DNA of 64,000 nucleotides from Paraburkholderia fungorum. Its GTDB lineage: Bacteria; Pseudomonadota; Gammaproteobacteria; Burkholderiales; Burkholderiaceae. Positions within the stretch are counted from its first letter, which is position 1. The number at the start of each line of letters is the position of its first letter. The translations under genes were made by a program, and so were the position numbers. The DNA lies in NCBI RefSeq assembly GCF_003610895.1, contig NZ_MCAS01000010.1:62001-126000 (forward strand), in the 5' to 3' direction. Positions 9,257 through 20,534 of this stretch are shown in pieces. The notes below the pieces were generated by a model, which saw only the letters and a list, made by a program, of their open reading frames with translations, did no database searches and was not told the DNA's origin.

Positions 9257-10417
9257 ATGTTCAGCTTTTTCAAACGATTCAAGGGTTCGAAAGAGTCCGA
9301 CAACGCGCCAGAAGAATCGCCAACCGCGCCGCAAGCCGCGGCGGCCGAACCCGCCGCAAAGGCGCCGGTTGCGCCCCTGACGCCGCCGGCGCCACGGCCG
9401 GTTGCGCCGGTTAAGGTCGAGACGCAGCCGGCTAACGTGCCGTCCGCCGGCGAACCCGGCGCAACCGCGCTCGAAGCCGTCGAAATCGTCCCGCCGCCCC
9501 AGCAGGATGCCAGCGCCAAGCGCTCCTGGCTCACCCGCCTGAAAACCGGCCTGTCGAAAACGAGTTCGAGCCTGACCGGCATTTTTGTCGGTACGAAAAT
9601 CGACGAGGACCTGTACGAAGAACTCGAAACCGCCCTGTTGATGTCGGACGCGGGCGTCGAGGCCACCGAGTTCCTGCTCGAATCGCTGCGCGAGAAGGTG
9701 CGCACCGAGCGTCTCACCGATCCCCAGCAGGTGAAAGCGGCGCTGCGCACCCTGCTGATCGACCTGCTCAAGCCGCTGGAAAAATCGCTGATGCTCGGCC
9801 ATGCGCAACCGCTGGTCGTAATGATCGCGGGCGTGAACGGTGCGGGCAAAACCACCAGCATCGGCAAGCTCGCCAAGCATTTGCAGAGCTTCGATCAGTC
9901 GGTGTTGCTGGCTGCGGGCGACACGTTCCGCGCCGCCGCCCGCGAGCAGCTCGCGATCTGGGGCCAGCGCAACAACGTGACGGTGGTGTCGCAGGAAAGC
10001 GGCGACCCGGCCGCCGTGATTTACGACGCGGTCGGCGCCGCGCGTGCGCGCAAGATCGACGTCATGATGGCGGACACGGCCGGCCGTCTGCCGACCCAGT
10101 TGCATCTGATGGAAGAACTGCGCAAGGTGAAGCGCGTGATCGGCAAGGCGCAGGACGGCGCACCGCATGAGGTGCTGCTGGTGATCGACGCGAACACCGG
10201 CCAGAACGCGCTCGCGCAAGTAAAAGCCTTCGACGACGCGCTCGGCCTCACTGGTCTGATCGTCACCAAGCTCGACGGCACGGCGAAGGGCGGCATTCTC
10301 GCGGCAATCGCGCGTCAGCGTCCGATCCCGGTGTACTTCATCGGTGTCGGTGAAAAGGTGGAGGACTTGCAGCCTTTCAGCGCAGAAGAATTTTCGGACG
10401 CCTTGCTGGGCGGTTGA
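9257..10417 (+). CDS. ftsY: Signal recognition particle receptor FtsY
   Basis: 386-residue SRP GTPase that docks ribosome-SRP complexes at the inner membrane. The N-terminal A domain (about residues 1-90) is Ala/Pro/Glu-rich, as usual. The NG domain has G1 IAGVNGAGKTTSIGKLA, the DTFRAAAREQL insertion-box segment, G3 DTAGRLPTQ, and TKLDGTAKGG. ATG at 9257 (MFSFFKRFKG) is the natural start; the frame continues upstream without a ribosome binding site. ftsE/ftsX do not follow; the gene ends at a terminator shared with the convergent maiA. Confidence 0.95.
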   Translation: MFSFFKRFKGSKESDNAPEESPTAPQAAAAEPAAKAPVAPLTPPAPRPVAPVKVETQPANVPSAGEPGATALEAVEIVPPPQQDASAKRSWLTRLKTGLSKTSSSLTGIFVGTKIDEDLYEELETALLMSDAGVEATEFLLESLREKVRTERLTDPQQVKAALRTLLIDLLKPLEKSLMLGHAQPLVVMIAGVNGAGKTTSIGKLAKHLQSFDQSVLLAAGDTFRAAAREQLAIWGQRNNVTVVSQESGDPAAVIYDAVGAARARKIDVMMADTAGRLPTQLHLMEELRKVKRVIGKAQDGAPHEVLLVIDANTGQNALAQVKAFDDALGLTGLIVTKLDGTAKGGILAAIARQRPIPVYFIGVGEKVEDLQPFSAEEFSDALLGG

Positions 10418-10451
10418 ATTCAGGAACGATCGTCGCGATCGCGAAACAAGC

Positions 10452-10484
10452 AAAAAGGGCACTCTTGCGAGCGCCCTTTTTTTA
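10452..10484. terminator. Terminator between ftsY and maiA
   Basis: AAAAAGGGC (10452-10460) and GCCC (10473-10476), with an inner CTC/GAG pair, are followed by a run of T residues on the plus strand and, because A residues precede the stem, by T residues on the minus strand too. It serves both convergent genes. Confidence 0.9.
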
Positions 10485-10498
10485 TTCAAACCACCGCA

Positions 10499-11143
10499 TC
10501 ACTCCGCGTCGGGCTGAACACCCGGTGCTGCACGAACAAACGCGTCAAGTTGCGTTGCGTGGTCGTAGATACGCTGAATCGTTGGAAACTTCGCCGTGTC
10601 GACCTTGAAGCGCTGCGCGTTGAACACCTGCGGAATCAGACAGGCGTCGGCCAATGTCGGCGTGTCGCCGAAACACAGCTTGCCGGTGCGCGGGTCGGCT
10701 GCCAGATGCGCCTCGAGCGTCGCAAAACCCGCTTCGACCCAATGCTTGTACCACGCGTCTTTCGCTTCGTCGTCCACCCGCAGCGTGTGTTTCAGATACT
10801 TCAGCACGCGCAGATTGTTCAGCGGATGAATCTCGCACGCCACCTGCAACGCGATCGCGCGCACATACGCGCGGTCGGCCGGCGTTCCGGGCAAGAGCGG
10901 CGGTTCCGGATGCGTTTCCTCCAGATACTCGATGATCGCGAGCGACTGCGGCATCACGTCGTTACCGTCGACGAACGTGGGCACGATGCCGTCGACATTC
11001 ACCTTCCGGTACTCGGGCTTCAACTGCTCGCCGCCTTCGCGCACGAGGTGCACCGGCACGTAGTCGTACGGCAGGTTCTTCACGTTGAGCGCGATGCGCA
11101 CGCGATAGGACGCCGAGCTACGGAAATAGCTATAAAGCTTCAT
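10499..11143 (-). CDS. maiA: Maleylacetoacetate isomerase (GST zeta)
   Basis: 214-residue zeta-class glutathione transferase; isomerises maleylacetoacetate to fumarylacetoacetate in tyrosine/homogentisate degradation (or maleylpyruvate in gentisate routes). The zeta motif SSASYRVRIALNVKNLPY is at residues 6-23 after MKLYSYFR, followed by a GST N-domain with the MPQSLAIIEYLEE glutathione loop. The start at 11143 begins at the first residue typical of the family. It lies 25 bases downstream of a fumarylacetoacetase-family hydrolase on the same strand, so the pair covers successive steps. Confidence 0.93.
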   Translation of the reverse strand: MKLYSYFRSSASYRVRIALNVKNLPYDYVPVHLVREGGEQLKPEYRKVNVDGIVPTFVDGNDVMPQSLAIIEYLEETHPEPPLLPGTPADRAYVRAIALQVACEIHPLNNLRVLKYLKHTLRVDDEAKDAWYKHWVEAGFATLEAHLAADPRTGKLCFGDTPTLADACLIPQVFNAQRFKVDTAKFPTIQRIYDHATQLDAFVRAAPGVQPDAE

Positions 11144-11168
11144 TTTGTGTGTCTCCTCCAGGCGCGCT

Positions 11169-11867
<699 letters not shown>

Positions 11868-12109
11868 CCCGTTCTCCGTTTTCTGGATTGTGCCGCGTCC
11901 GCGCGGCGATAAAACATCGAGTGTAACGCGCAGCAAAGCGCGGTGCAGCCAATCGCCACCGGCGTGCATGGACCGGTCGTCCCGGCGCATCGTCCAAGGG
12001 GTTGCCGGACCGCCGGATCGCCATAGATGCGATACTCACACCGAACAGTGTCCTTTCAATACCGTGGCCGGCCGCCCAAACGCGGCACGCCCCCGTCCCA
12101 TTGCGCCCG

Positions 12110-13081
12110 ATGACCGACTCCGCCGACTCCGCCAATCCGTTCCCCTGTGCCCGCTATATCAAGGAAATCGGCCGCGGCCCGAACGGTGCCCGCGCCCTGA
12201 CCGCCGAGGACACGCGCGCGCTCTACACCGCGATGCTCGACGGCCGCGTGGCCGATCTCGAACTCGGCGCCGTGTTGCTCGCCTATCGCGTGAAGGGCGA
12301 AACCGCCGACGAACTCGCCGCTATGCTGGCCGGCGCGCATGCGTCGTTCGAACCGGTTCATTTGCCCCATGCGGCCTTCCGGCCCGTCTCGATACCCAGC
12401 TACAACGGCGCGCGCAAACAGCCCAACCTGGCGCCGCTACTGGCGCTGCTGTTGGCGCGCGAAGGTGTGCCGGTGCTGGTGCATGGCGTTACCGAAGATC
12501 CGGGCCGCGTGACAAGCGCCGAAATTTTCACGCATCTGCAGATCCCGCACGCGCAATCGCACGCCGATATCGAAGACGGTCTCGCCGAACGCCGCCTCGC
12601 GTTCGCGCCGATCGACGTCCTCGCACCGAAGCTGGCGCACCTTCTTTCACTGCGCCGGCGCATGGGTGTGCGCAACTCGACGCATACGCTCGTGAAAATC
12701 CTGCAGCCGTTCGCGCCTGCGGGATTGCGGCTCGTGAACTACACACATCCGCCGTATCGTGACAGTCTCACGCAATTGTTCAACACGCACCCGGACGCTG
12801 CAGCGGGCGGCGCCCTGCTCGCGCGTGGCACTGAGGGTGAAGCGGTGGCCGACACGCGGCGCCAGGTGCAGGTGGACTGGCTGCATGACGGCATCTGCGA
12901 AACGCGCGTGCCGCACGAGCGCTCGTCGCCCGACGCGCCTGAAGTCGAGCTGCCCGAGGCTCGCGACGCCGCGACCACGGCCGCGTGGATCAGCGCCGTG
13001 CTGCGCGGCGAAGCGCCCGTGCCAAGTGCGATCGAGCGCCAGGTGGAGCTGATCGTGGATGTCGCGCAAATACCCGCTTAG
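12110..13081 (+). CDS. ybiB: YbiB/TrpD2-family DNA-binding protein
   Basis: 323-residue protein with the fold and motifs of anthranilate phosphoribosyltransferase relatives (ARYIKEIGRGPNGARALTAEDT; LELGAVLLAYRVKGETADELAAML; PNLAPLLALLLAREGVPVLVHG). This matches the YbiB/TrpD2 group, which lacks TrpD activity and, from work on the E. coli protein, binds nucleic acids. The ATG at 12110 fits the family's short N-terminus; the upstream frame extension is GC-rich and unconvincing. It stands alone, between a divergent FAH gene and the leuA leader. Confidence 0.85.
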   Translation: MTDSADSANPFPCARYIKEIGRGPNGARALTAEDTRALYTAMLDGRVADLELGAVLLAYRVKGETADELAAMLAGAHASFEPVHLPHAAFRPVSIPSYNGARKQPNLAPLLALLLAREGVPVLVHGVTEDPGRVTSAEIFTHLQIPHAQSHADIEDGLAERRLAFAPIDVLAPKLAHLLSLRRRMGVRNSTHTLVKILQPFAPAGLRLVNYTHPPYRDSLTQLFNTHPDAAAGGALLARGTEGEAVADTRRQVQVDWLHDGICETRVPHERSSPDAPEVELPEARDAATTAAWISAVLRGEAPVPSAIERQVELIVDVAQIPA

Positions 13082-13171
13082 TGCCCACATTGCGCTCGTG
13101 TTACGTACACACGGGCGCACAAGGCAGCGCCTGCAGCGCCGCGCTCACGCGCCGGATATGACAGCCGCGGG

Positions 13172-13201
13172 TTGACAGGCCGCTACGAGCCGTCATACAT
13201 T
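13172..13201 (+). promoter_or_regulatory. Candidate promoter of the leuA leader
   Basis: A perfect TTGACA (13172-13177) is followed after 18 bases by TACATT (13196-13201). The start point would fall at about the A of the ATG at 13208. It is the only consensus-quality -35 in the 530 bases between ybiB and leuA. Confidence 0.5.
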
Positions 13202-13207
13202 GGACCT

Positions 13208-13282
13208 ATGCGTTCCCTTCCGAACACCCTCCGAATTACCTCCGGCCGCCTAGCGCGGCCCCTATCGCTACGTCTAGCGTAA
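13208..13282 (+). CDS. Putative Leu-rich leader peptide (leuL-like)
   Basis: A 24-codon mini-ORF, ATG 13208 to TAA 13280-13282, about 330 bases before leuA. Six of 24 residues are Leu, and four of these use CTA (at 13250-13252 region through 13274-13276: the last four Leu codons), a codon almost absent from other genes in the window. Concentrated rare Leu codons are the known design of the E. coli leu operon leader, where ribosome stalling on CUA senses leucyl-tRNA. Two hairpins overlap or follow it: GGCCGC/GCGGCC (13234-13250) and CGCTACG (13266-13272) with CGTAGCG (13289-13295). No clear Shine-Dalgarno is present; the transcript could be leaderless. Function is inferred. Confidence 0.5.
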   Translation: MRSLPNTLRITSGRLARPLSLRLA

Positions 13283-13295
13283 GCCAGGCGTAGCG

Positions 13296-13330
13296 CCGCG
13301 CGTTGGCAACTTTCGTTGCCCAAAGCGCGG
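13296..13330 (+). promoter_or_regulatory. Two-part hairpin after the Leu-rich leader
   Basis: Outer stem CCGCGC (13296-13301)/GCGCGG (13325-13330) and inner stem GGCAAC (13305-13310)/GTTGCC (13315-13320) with loop TTTC. Its 5' arm directly adjoins the CGTAGCG arm (13289-13295) that can pair back into the leader ORF, so alternative folds are plausible. No T-run follows, so it is not a textbook terminator; a Rho- or translation-based mechanism would be needed. Confidence 0.45.
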
Positions 13331-13438
13331 TCCTCAAAGCAGTTCCGCAGTTCCCGCATCACCCCCAAGCGTAGTTCTTCACAACCTGTAGTCGTTTGCA
13401 TTCGTCCGTTTACCGTTCGGACGAAGCGCGAGGATCAA

Positions 13439-14651
<1,213 letters not shown>

Positions 14652-14843
14652 GTGACATGAAGCGGGGCGAAGCCCCCTGATTCCTGGCCGGGCGCCTGAC
14701 AGCGCAATTGCATCGACATCCGCCCGGCCCAACCCGGCAGGCGGCGATTCAGCACTGGCGGCGCAACCCGCCTGCCCGTGCCCTCCGGGCGCTCACAAGG
14801 CGCAACCGGTGAGCTCCAGTGAGCTCCAGTGAACCCAAAAGGC
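14652..14843. other. Non-coding remnant after truncated leuA
   Basis: 192 bases with no convincing gene in any frame. It holds short GC-rich hairpins and a direct duplication of GAGCTCCAGT (14811-14820 and 14821-14830). This is where the deleted leuA 3' end would have been. Confidence 0.5.
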
Positions 14844-15227
14844 TCACTCGATCGCGCAACGCGTCGCCTGCCAGGCAATCAGACGCCATTGCCCGTCTTC
14901 CTGCGTATGAATCGCGGTGTACGCAATCGGGAACAGCAGCGCCCCGTTATTCGCTTCCATCTCGATCAGCGCGCGCCCCGTGACGACGCAGGTCTCACGC
15001 CCCACGGGCAGCACCTCTTGCGACTGCACCTCGATCTGCCGATAGCGGCGACGCCCGGCGGTTATCCCGTCAATGAACTGCCGCTTGGTTTCGCGCTTGC
15101 CGTTGGTGTGGACGTAGCTCACGTTGTCCGAGAGCAGCGTATCGAGCGACTGCCCGTCGCCGTCGACCATTGCACGAAAGCGTTCTCGCTCCAGCCCGCG
15201 AATCGCCTCGATTGTCTTTGCTGCCAT
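14844..15227 (-). CDS. NTF2-like (SnoaL/DUF4440) protein
   Basis: 127-residue small alpha+beta-barrel protein of the NTF2-like superfamily: IEAIRGLERERFRAMVDGDGQSLDTLLSDNVSYVHTNGKRETKRQFIDGI is the usual N-terminal helix pair and strand, and the C-terminus has QWRLIAWQATR. These proteins are small-molecule-binding enzymes or binding modules of varied function, so no substrate is assigned. It is a single gene between the leuA remnant and a PagL-like gene on the same strand (43-base gap). Confidence 0.8.
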   Translation of the reverse strand: MAAKTIEAIRGLERERFRAMVDGDGQSLDTLLSDNVSYVHTNGKRETKRQFIDGITAGRRRYRQIEVQSQEVLPVGRETCVVTGRALIEMEANNGALLFPIAYTAIHTQEDGQWRLIAWQATRCAIE

Positions 15228-15270
15228 TGCTCAGCCCCTCGCACCGGTAAGCCGAACGTGGCCTCGGTCG

Positions 15271-15834
15271 TCAGAAGTTATATTGCAAATATAGCTGGTG
15301 GAAATTTATACCAGGATTGGGCTCTTTGATACCGCCGTTGGAAATATGCTGGAAGCGGTAGCCCGCCTCGTACTGCTGATGGCTGCCGAATTGCACGCCG
15401 ACGCCCGCCATCGGGGCGAACTGGAACGCAGTGGCGAGCGTGAGGTCAGAAGAGATCCTGGGACTCGACAGGAGGCGGACACCGGCACCCGCTTCGATAT
15501 AAGGGCGAATCGGCCCCGCTGCGTTGATGAAGCGAATGATCGGCGTCACACCGATCTCGCCGATGTTTTCGTGCACATTCCCTTCATTGGTATGCCACCA
15601 GGCCACGTGCGCTTCGCCGATCAACGAAAAGTGCCAGTCGCCGATCTGCCACCACGTCAGATTCGGATCCCAGACAAAACCGAGATCGAGCTTTTTAATG
15701 TGATTATCGCCCACTCCACCGGCAATCTGCACGCCGAACTGGTCGGCTGCGGCCAGCCCGGAAGCAACGAACAGGACGGCCGCGGCAGTGCCTTTTAGCG
15801 CCAGACCACGCAACGCATTTTTTTTGTTCTTCAT
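15271..15834 (-). CDS. pagL: PagL-like acyloxyacyl hydrolase / lipid A deacylase
   Basis: 187-residue outer-membrane beta-barrel with a signal peptide (residues 1-30, ending GLAAA) and a C-terminal aromatic strand ending in YNF. PagL removes the 3-O-linked acyl chain of lipid A. The His-x-Ser pair is seen as H163-I-S165 followed by N-G-G. The catalytic Glu that lies 14 residues after the His in characterised PagL appears to be Asn177 here, while E171 is nearby; by-eye alignment cannot settle whether the triad is intact. Stands alone upstream of the rpoH control region, facing away from it. Confidence 0.82.
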   Translation of the reverse strand: MKNKKNALRGLALKGTAAAVLFVASGLAAADQFGVQIAGGVGDNHIKKLDLGFVWDPNLTWWQIGDWHFSLIGEAHVAWWHTNEGNVHENIGEIGVTPIIRFINAAGPIRPYIEAGAGVRLLSSPRISSDLTLATAFQFAPMAGVGVQFGSHQQYEAGYRFQHISNGGIKEPNPGINFHQLYLQYNF

Positions 15835-16016
15835 CGGACACCCGAGAGCTAGCCGGACGTTGATCAGCGAACTACTGTGCTGTCTAGTTTAGAGACAATG
15901 TACATCCGGCGCTTTGTATGAAGAAAGGCCAATTCCCGCAATTAGTCACTTCTACTTCAGAAAATATCGGTCATTTATGAGAACGAAAGCACCCTGTCAG
16001 GAAAATCATACGACTT

Positions 16017-16045
16017 CTTGAAGATCAGATAGGGCGCCCCCAATT
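16017..16045 (+). promoter_or_regulatory. Sigma-32-like promoter upstream of rpoH
   Basis: CTTGAAG (16017-16023), a 14-base spacer, and CCCCAATT (16038-16045) resemble the heat-shock consensus CTTGAAA-N13-15-CCCCATNT. It lies 155 bases before the rpoH start, inside an AT-richer intergenic stretch of 364 bases, and suggests self-activation by RpoH. A sigma-70 start (TTGGAT 16085-16090, 18 bases, TATTAG 16109-16114) overlapping CIRCE is also possible but weaker. Confidence 0.5.
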
Positions 16046-16110
16046 GGCTATCGAACTCTAAATTTCAATAGGAATTTGCGGAACTTGGATGCCCCTACGC
16101 CTTCTAAGTA

Positions 16111-16137
16111 TTAGCACTCGGCAAATCAGAGTGCTAA
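16111..16137. promoter_or_regulatory. CIRCE operator (HrcA binding site)
   Basis: TTAGCACTC (16111-16119), nine bases, GAGTGCTAA (16129-16137): a perfect match to the CIRCE inverted repeat bound by the heat-shock repressor HrcA. It is 61 bases upstream of the rpoH start codon, so HrcA should repress the heat-shock sigma factor gene, tying the two heat-shock circuits together. Confidence 0.95.
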
Positions 16138-16198
16138 CATCCGACGCTGGAGTCGTTAACTGAATACGCTTTTGTCTGATTCCAAAGGAGTTTCCTAC

Positions 16199-17134
<936 letters not shown>

Positions 17135-17198
17135 GGCCTAAAGCCGGCCCGTAACCGCTGGGCCGCACCGGCTCATCCGGTGCGCGCCGATTAGCGAC

Positions 17199-17233
17199 AA
17201 AGCCCTGTCTTCGCAAGAAGGCAGGGCTTTTTT
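17199..17233 (+). terminator. Terminator of rpoH
   Basis: AAAGCCCTG and CTTC on the left pair with GAAG and CAGGGCTTT on the right around a GCAA tetraloop, followed by TTTTTT ending near 17233. Confidence 0.92.
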
Positions 17234-17300
17234 GTGTCCGCTCAATGACGCATGCGCTCAATCGCAGACGCATTCGGCCTCACTCAAGAACATGCCTATC

Positions 17301-17342
17301 AAACACGTGTTTCTTGACGTATCACAAACCTCATAGCAATAC
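17301..17342 (+). promoter_or_regulatory. Candidate cyd promoter with palindromic operator
   Basis: A 12-base perfect palindrome AAACACGTGTTT (17301-17312) sits directly before TTGACG (17314-17319). A weak -10 (CAATAC 17337-17342, or AATACT one base further) follows at 17-18 bases. The rest of the 361-base gap between rpoH and cydP has only the rpoH terminator. The palindrome is placed like a regulator site for an oxygen- or redox-responsive cyd promoter, but I cannot name the regulator; it is not a good FNR/ANR box. Confidence 0.4.
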
Positions 17343-17495
17343 TGTTCGCACGGGGTGACGTTCGCGACCCAATGCCGCAGCGTCGAACTTATGCGTACAA
17401 GGTCTCCGCTCCTAAAATCGAGATGCACTCGCCAGACCACCCAGGTGGCCTGGATCCAGCCGGACTCTCCGGTGTGAAGTTGCCTTCGACCGATA

Positions 17496-17756
17496 ATGAC
17501 CATAGCCCTGAATCGCAATAACAACCCTCGCCCGGGCCTGCGCAAACGGCTCGCCGCCTGGGCACGCGGTCCGACGCTGGCGCGGGATATCGCCATCGTC
17601 CTCGCCATCAAATTCGCATTACTGATGGTGCTCAAGTACGCGTTCTTCAATCATCCGCAGGCGGAGCATATGTCGCTGCCGCCTGATCAAGTCGCGCAGG
17701 CGCTGCTGTCCGTGCCTGTCCCGCATCCGTCCCAAGGTGATCAACATGCCCGTTAG
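17496..17756 (+). CDS. cydP: Cytochrome oxidase putative small subunit CydP
   Basis: 86-residue protein with a basic N-terminus (residues 1-30), one transmembrane helix (about 33-51, IAIVLAIKFALLMVLKYAFF) and a short hydrophilic tail with HPQAEHMSLPPDQVAQALL. This is the pattern of CydP, the small protein encoded before cydAB in beta-proteobacteria. Its stop overlaps the cydA start by 11 bases, indicating translational coupling. Its role is presumed to be in bd oxidase assembly or structure. Confidence 0.85.
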   Translation: MTIALNRNNNPRPGLRKRLAAWARGPTLARDIAIVLAIKFALLMVLKYAFFNHPQAEHMSLPPDQVAQALLSVPVPHPSQGDQHAR

Positions 17757-19335
17757 CGAAGTCGTAGAACTGTCGCGCCTCCAGTTCGCCATCACGGCGC
17801 TTTATCACTTTCTGTTCGTGCCCCTCACGCTCGGTCTGTCCTGGTTGCTCGTGATCATGGAGTCGGTCTACGTGATGACCGGCAAGCAGATCTACAAGGA
17901 CATGACCCAGTTCTGGGGCAAGCTGTTCGGCATCAACTTTGCGATGGGCGTCACCACGGGTCTCACGCTGGAGTTCCAGTTCGGTACCAACTGGTCGTAC
18001 TACTCGCACTATGTCGGCGACATCTTCGGTGTGCCGCTCGCCGTAGAAGGTTTGATGGCGTTCTTTCTCGAGTCGACCTTCGTCGGCCTGTTCTTCTTCG
18101 GATGGAAGCGGCTCTCGAGAGTGCAGCACGTGATCGTCACGTTCCTCGTGGCGCTCGGCTCGAACCTGTCGGCGCTGTGGATTCTGGTGGCCAACGGCTG
18201 GATGAACAATCCGGTCGGCGCCACCTTTAACTACCAGACCATGCGCATGGAACTCGACAGCATCTTCTCGGTGCTGTTCAATCCGGTCGCACAGGTCAAG
18301 TTCGTGCACACCGTCTCGGCTGGTTACGTGACGGCTTCGATGTTCGTACTCGGCGTGTCGTCGTGGTATCTGCTGAAGCGCCGCGACACTGAGTTTGCCT
18401 TGCGCTCGTTCGCGATTGCCGCCGGCTTCGGTCTGGCGTCGACGTTATGCGTGATCGTGCTTGGTGACGAATCCGGTTACCGCACCGGCGAAGTTCAGCA
18501 GGTCAAGCTGGCGGCCATCGAGTCCGAATGGGAAACGGCGCCCGCACCGGCACCGTTCACGATCTTCGGCATTCCGAACCAGAAGGAAGAGCGCACCGAC
18601 TATGCGATCCGGATCCCGTATGCGCTCGGCCTTATCGCCACACGCTCAATCGACGAACCGGTGCTCGGCCTGAAAGACCTGATGGCGCAGAACGAAGTGC
18701 GCATCAAGAACGGCATGCTCGCCTACGCCGCATTGCAAAAGCTGAAACTCGGCGACGCAACCGACGAAGCCAAGGCCGCTTTCGACGCACATAAGGCAGA
18801 CCTCGGCTACGGCCTGATGCTCAAGCAGTTCACCGCGAACGTCACCGACGCCACGCCGGATCAGATCGCGCAAGCCGCAAAAAAGACGATTCCGCCGGTG
18901 GCGCCGGTGTTCTTTTCATTCCGCCTGATGGTCGGCCTCGGCATCCTGTTCCTCGCGACCTTCGTGCTGGCGTTCTGGTTCTGCGCGCAGCGCTCGCTGC
19001 TGCTGGAGAAGCGCCGCTGGTTCCTGCGCTGGGCCGTGTGGGCGATTCCCTTGCCGTGGCTCGCGGCGGAATTCGGCTGGATCGTCGCCGAAGTGGGCCG
19101 TCAGCCGTGGACCATCGCCGGCATTCTGCCGACCGCGTTGTCCGCCTCCAGCCTGACTCCAGGTGATCTCTACCTGAGCATCGCCGGCTTTATCGTGTTC
19201 TACACGGTGCTGTTCATCATCGAAATCATGCTGATGTTCAAGTACGCGCGGCTCGGACCTTCATCGCTGCACACCGGACGCTATCACCACGAACAGCCGC
19301 TGAATCAGCCGCTGCCGACCAACACGGCCGCATGA
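17746..19335 (+). CDS. cydA: Cytochrome bd ubiquinol oxidase subunit I
   Basis: 529-residue integral membrane subunit carrying hemes b558, b595 and d; oxidises ubiquinol and reduces O2 to water with high affinity. Recognisable: [23 protein letters not shown] (His21 as the first heme ligand), [28 protein letters not shown], the quinol-loop segment [27 protein letters not shown], and the conserved [12 protein letters not shown] near the C-terminus. Length fits the long Q-loop (E. coli-like) class. ATG 17746 is used; cydB follows after 34 bases. Confidence 0.97.
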   Translation: MPVSEVVELSRLQFAITALYHFLFVPLTLGLSWLLVIMESVYVMTGKQIYKDMTQFWGKLFGINFAMGVTTGLTLEFQFGTNWSYYSHYVGDIFGVPLAVEGLMAFFLESTFVGLFFFGWKRLSRVQHVIVTFLVALGSNLSALWILVANGWMNNPVGATFNYQTMRMELDSIFSVLFNPVAQVKFVHTVSAGYVTASMFVLGVSSWYLLKRRDTEFALRSFAIAAGFGLASTLCVIVLGDESGYRTGEVQQVKLAAIESEWETAPAPAPFTIFGIPNQKEERTDYAIRIPYALGLIATRSIDEPVLGLKDLMAQNEVRIKNGMLAYAALQKLKLGDATDEAKAAFDAHKADLGYGLMLKQFTANVTDATPDQIAQAAKKTIPPVAPVFFSFRLMVGLGILFLATFVLAFWFCAQRSLLLEKRRWFLRWAVWAIPLPWLAAEFGWIVAEVGRQPWTIAGILPTALSASSLTPGDLYLSIAGFIVFYTVLFIIEIMLMFKYARLGPSSLHTGRYHHEQPLNQPLPTNTAA

Positions 19336-19369
19336 TTCGCCGCCACTCTGTTCCAAGGGAAAGATCATC

Positions 19370-20506
19370 ATGGATTACGCAACCCTCAAACTGATCTGGT
19401 GGGTGTTGATCGGCGTACTGCTGATCGGCTTCGCGCTCACCGACGGCTTCGACATGGGCGCGGCGATTCTGCTGCCGTTCATCGCGAAAACGGACGCCGA
19501 GCGGCGCATCGTCGTGAACACGGTCGGCGCAACGTGGGAAGGCAATCAGGTGTGGCTGATCACAGCGGGCGGCGCGATGTTCGCCGCCTGGCCGCTGGTG
19601 TACGCCGCGTCGTTCTCGGGCTTTTATTTCGCGATGTTGCTGGTGCTGTTCTCACTGTTCTTCCGGCCGGTCGGCTTCGACTACCGCAGCAAGCGTGAAG
19701 ACCCGCGCTGGCGCAGCGCATGGGATTGGGCTTTGTTTGTCGGCGGTTTCGTCCCCGCGCTGGTGTTCGGCGTGGCATTCGGCAACCTGCTGCAAGGCGT
19801 GCCGTTCTCATTCGACACCGATCTGCGCGTCACGTATCACGGCAGTTTTTTCGCGCTGCTCAACCCGTTCGCCGTGCTGTGCGGGCTCGTTAGCGTGTCG
19901 ATGCTGGCCGCGCACGGCGCAGCCTTCGTGAAGATGAAGGCGGACGACGTCGTCGCTGAACGTGCATCGCTCGCGCTGCGGATCGCTTCGCTCGCCGCCG
20001 TGGTGCTGTTCCTGCTTGCCGGCGCATTGATCGCCACGATGATCGGCGGCTATCAGATCATCGATGCCCCGCCGCTCGATACGGTCGCGAACCCGTTGCT
20101 GAAGAACGTGATCGGCGCACCCGGCCTGTGGCTCACCAACTACGCCAACTATCCATGGATGGTGATCGCGCCGGTGGCGGGCCTCGTCGGTGGCGTGCTC
20201 GCGTTGTTGCTGGCGCGTTCACGCTTTGAAAAGAGCGCCTTCCTGTCGACCTCGCTGATGGTCATCGGCGTGATTCTGACGGCGGGTTTTTCGATGTTTC
20301 CGTTCATCATGCCCTCCTCGCTCGACGGCCGCAGCAGCCTCACCGTGTGGGATTCGACCTCGAGCCGCATGACGCTGCAGATCATGCTGGTCGCCGTGAT
20401 CATCTTCCTGCCGATCATCCTGATCTACACGAGCTGGGTGTATCGCGTGATGCGAGGCAAGGTGACCGCCGCGGCGCTCAAGGAAAATCACCATTCGATG
20501 TATTGA
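19370..20506 (+). CDS. cydB: Cytochrome bd ubiquinol oxidase subunit II
   Basis: 378-residue polytopic membrane protein, the partner of CydA. Hallmarks: [30 protein letters not shown] with the conserved Asp of the first helix, [39 protein letters not shown], and the C-terminal [39 protein letters not shown]. Same strand as cydA, 34 bases after it; cydX follows after 28 bases. Confidence 0.97.
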   Translation: MDYATLKLIWWVLIGVLLIGFALTDGFDMGAAILLPFIAKTDAERRIVVNTVGATWEGNQVWLITAGGAMFAAWPLVYAASFSGFYFAMLLVLFSLFFRPVGFDYRSKREDPRWRSAWDWALFVGGFVPALVFGVAFGNLLQGVPFSFDTDLRVTYHGSFFALLNPFAVLCGLVSVSMLAAHGAAFVKMKADDVVAERASLALRIASLAAVVLFLLAGALIATMIGGYQIIDAPPLDTVANPLLKNVIGAPGLWLTNYANYPWMVIAPVAGLVGGVLALLLARSRFEKSAFLSTSLMVIGVILTAGFSMFPFIMPSSLDGRSSLTVWDSTSSRMTLQIMLVAVIIFLPIILIYTSWVYRVMRGKVTAAALKENHHSMY

Positions 20507-20534
20507 TCAGGAATACGGATAACAGGAGTTTGTG

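Noticed and set aside
14652..14843. Missing 3' half of leuA by simple frameshift
   Set aside because: I looked in all three plus frames for LeuA C-terminal and regulatory-domain sequence and found none, so a deletion is more likely than a point indel.
17314..17328. FNR/ANR box before cydP
   Set aside because: TTGAC-N4-CACAA matches the TTGAT-N4-ATCAA consensus in too few positions of the second half-site.
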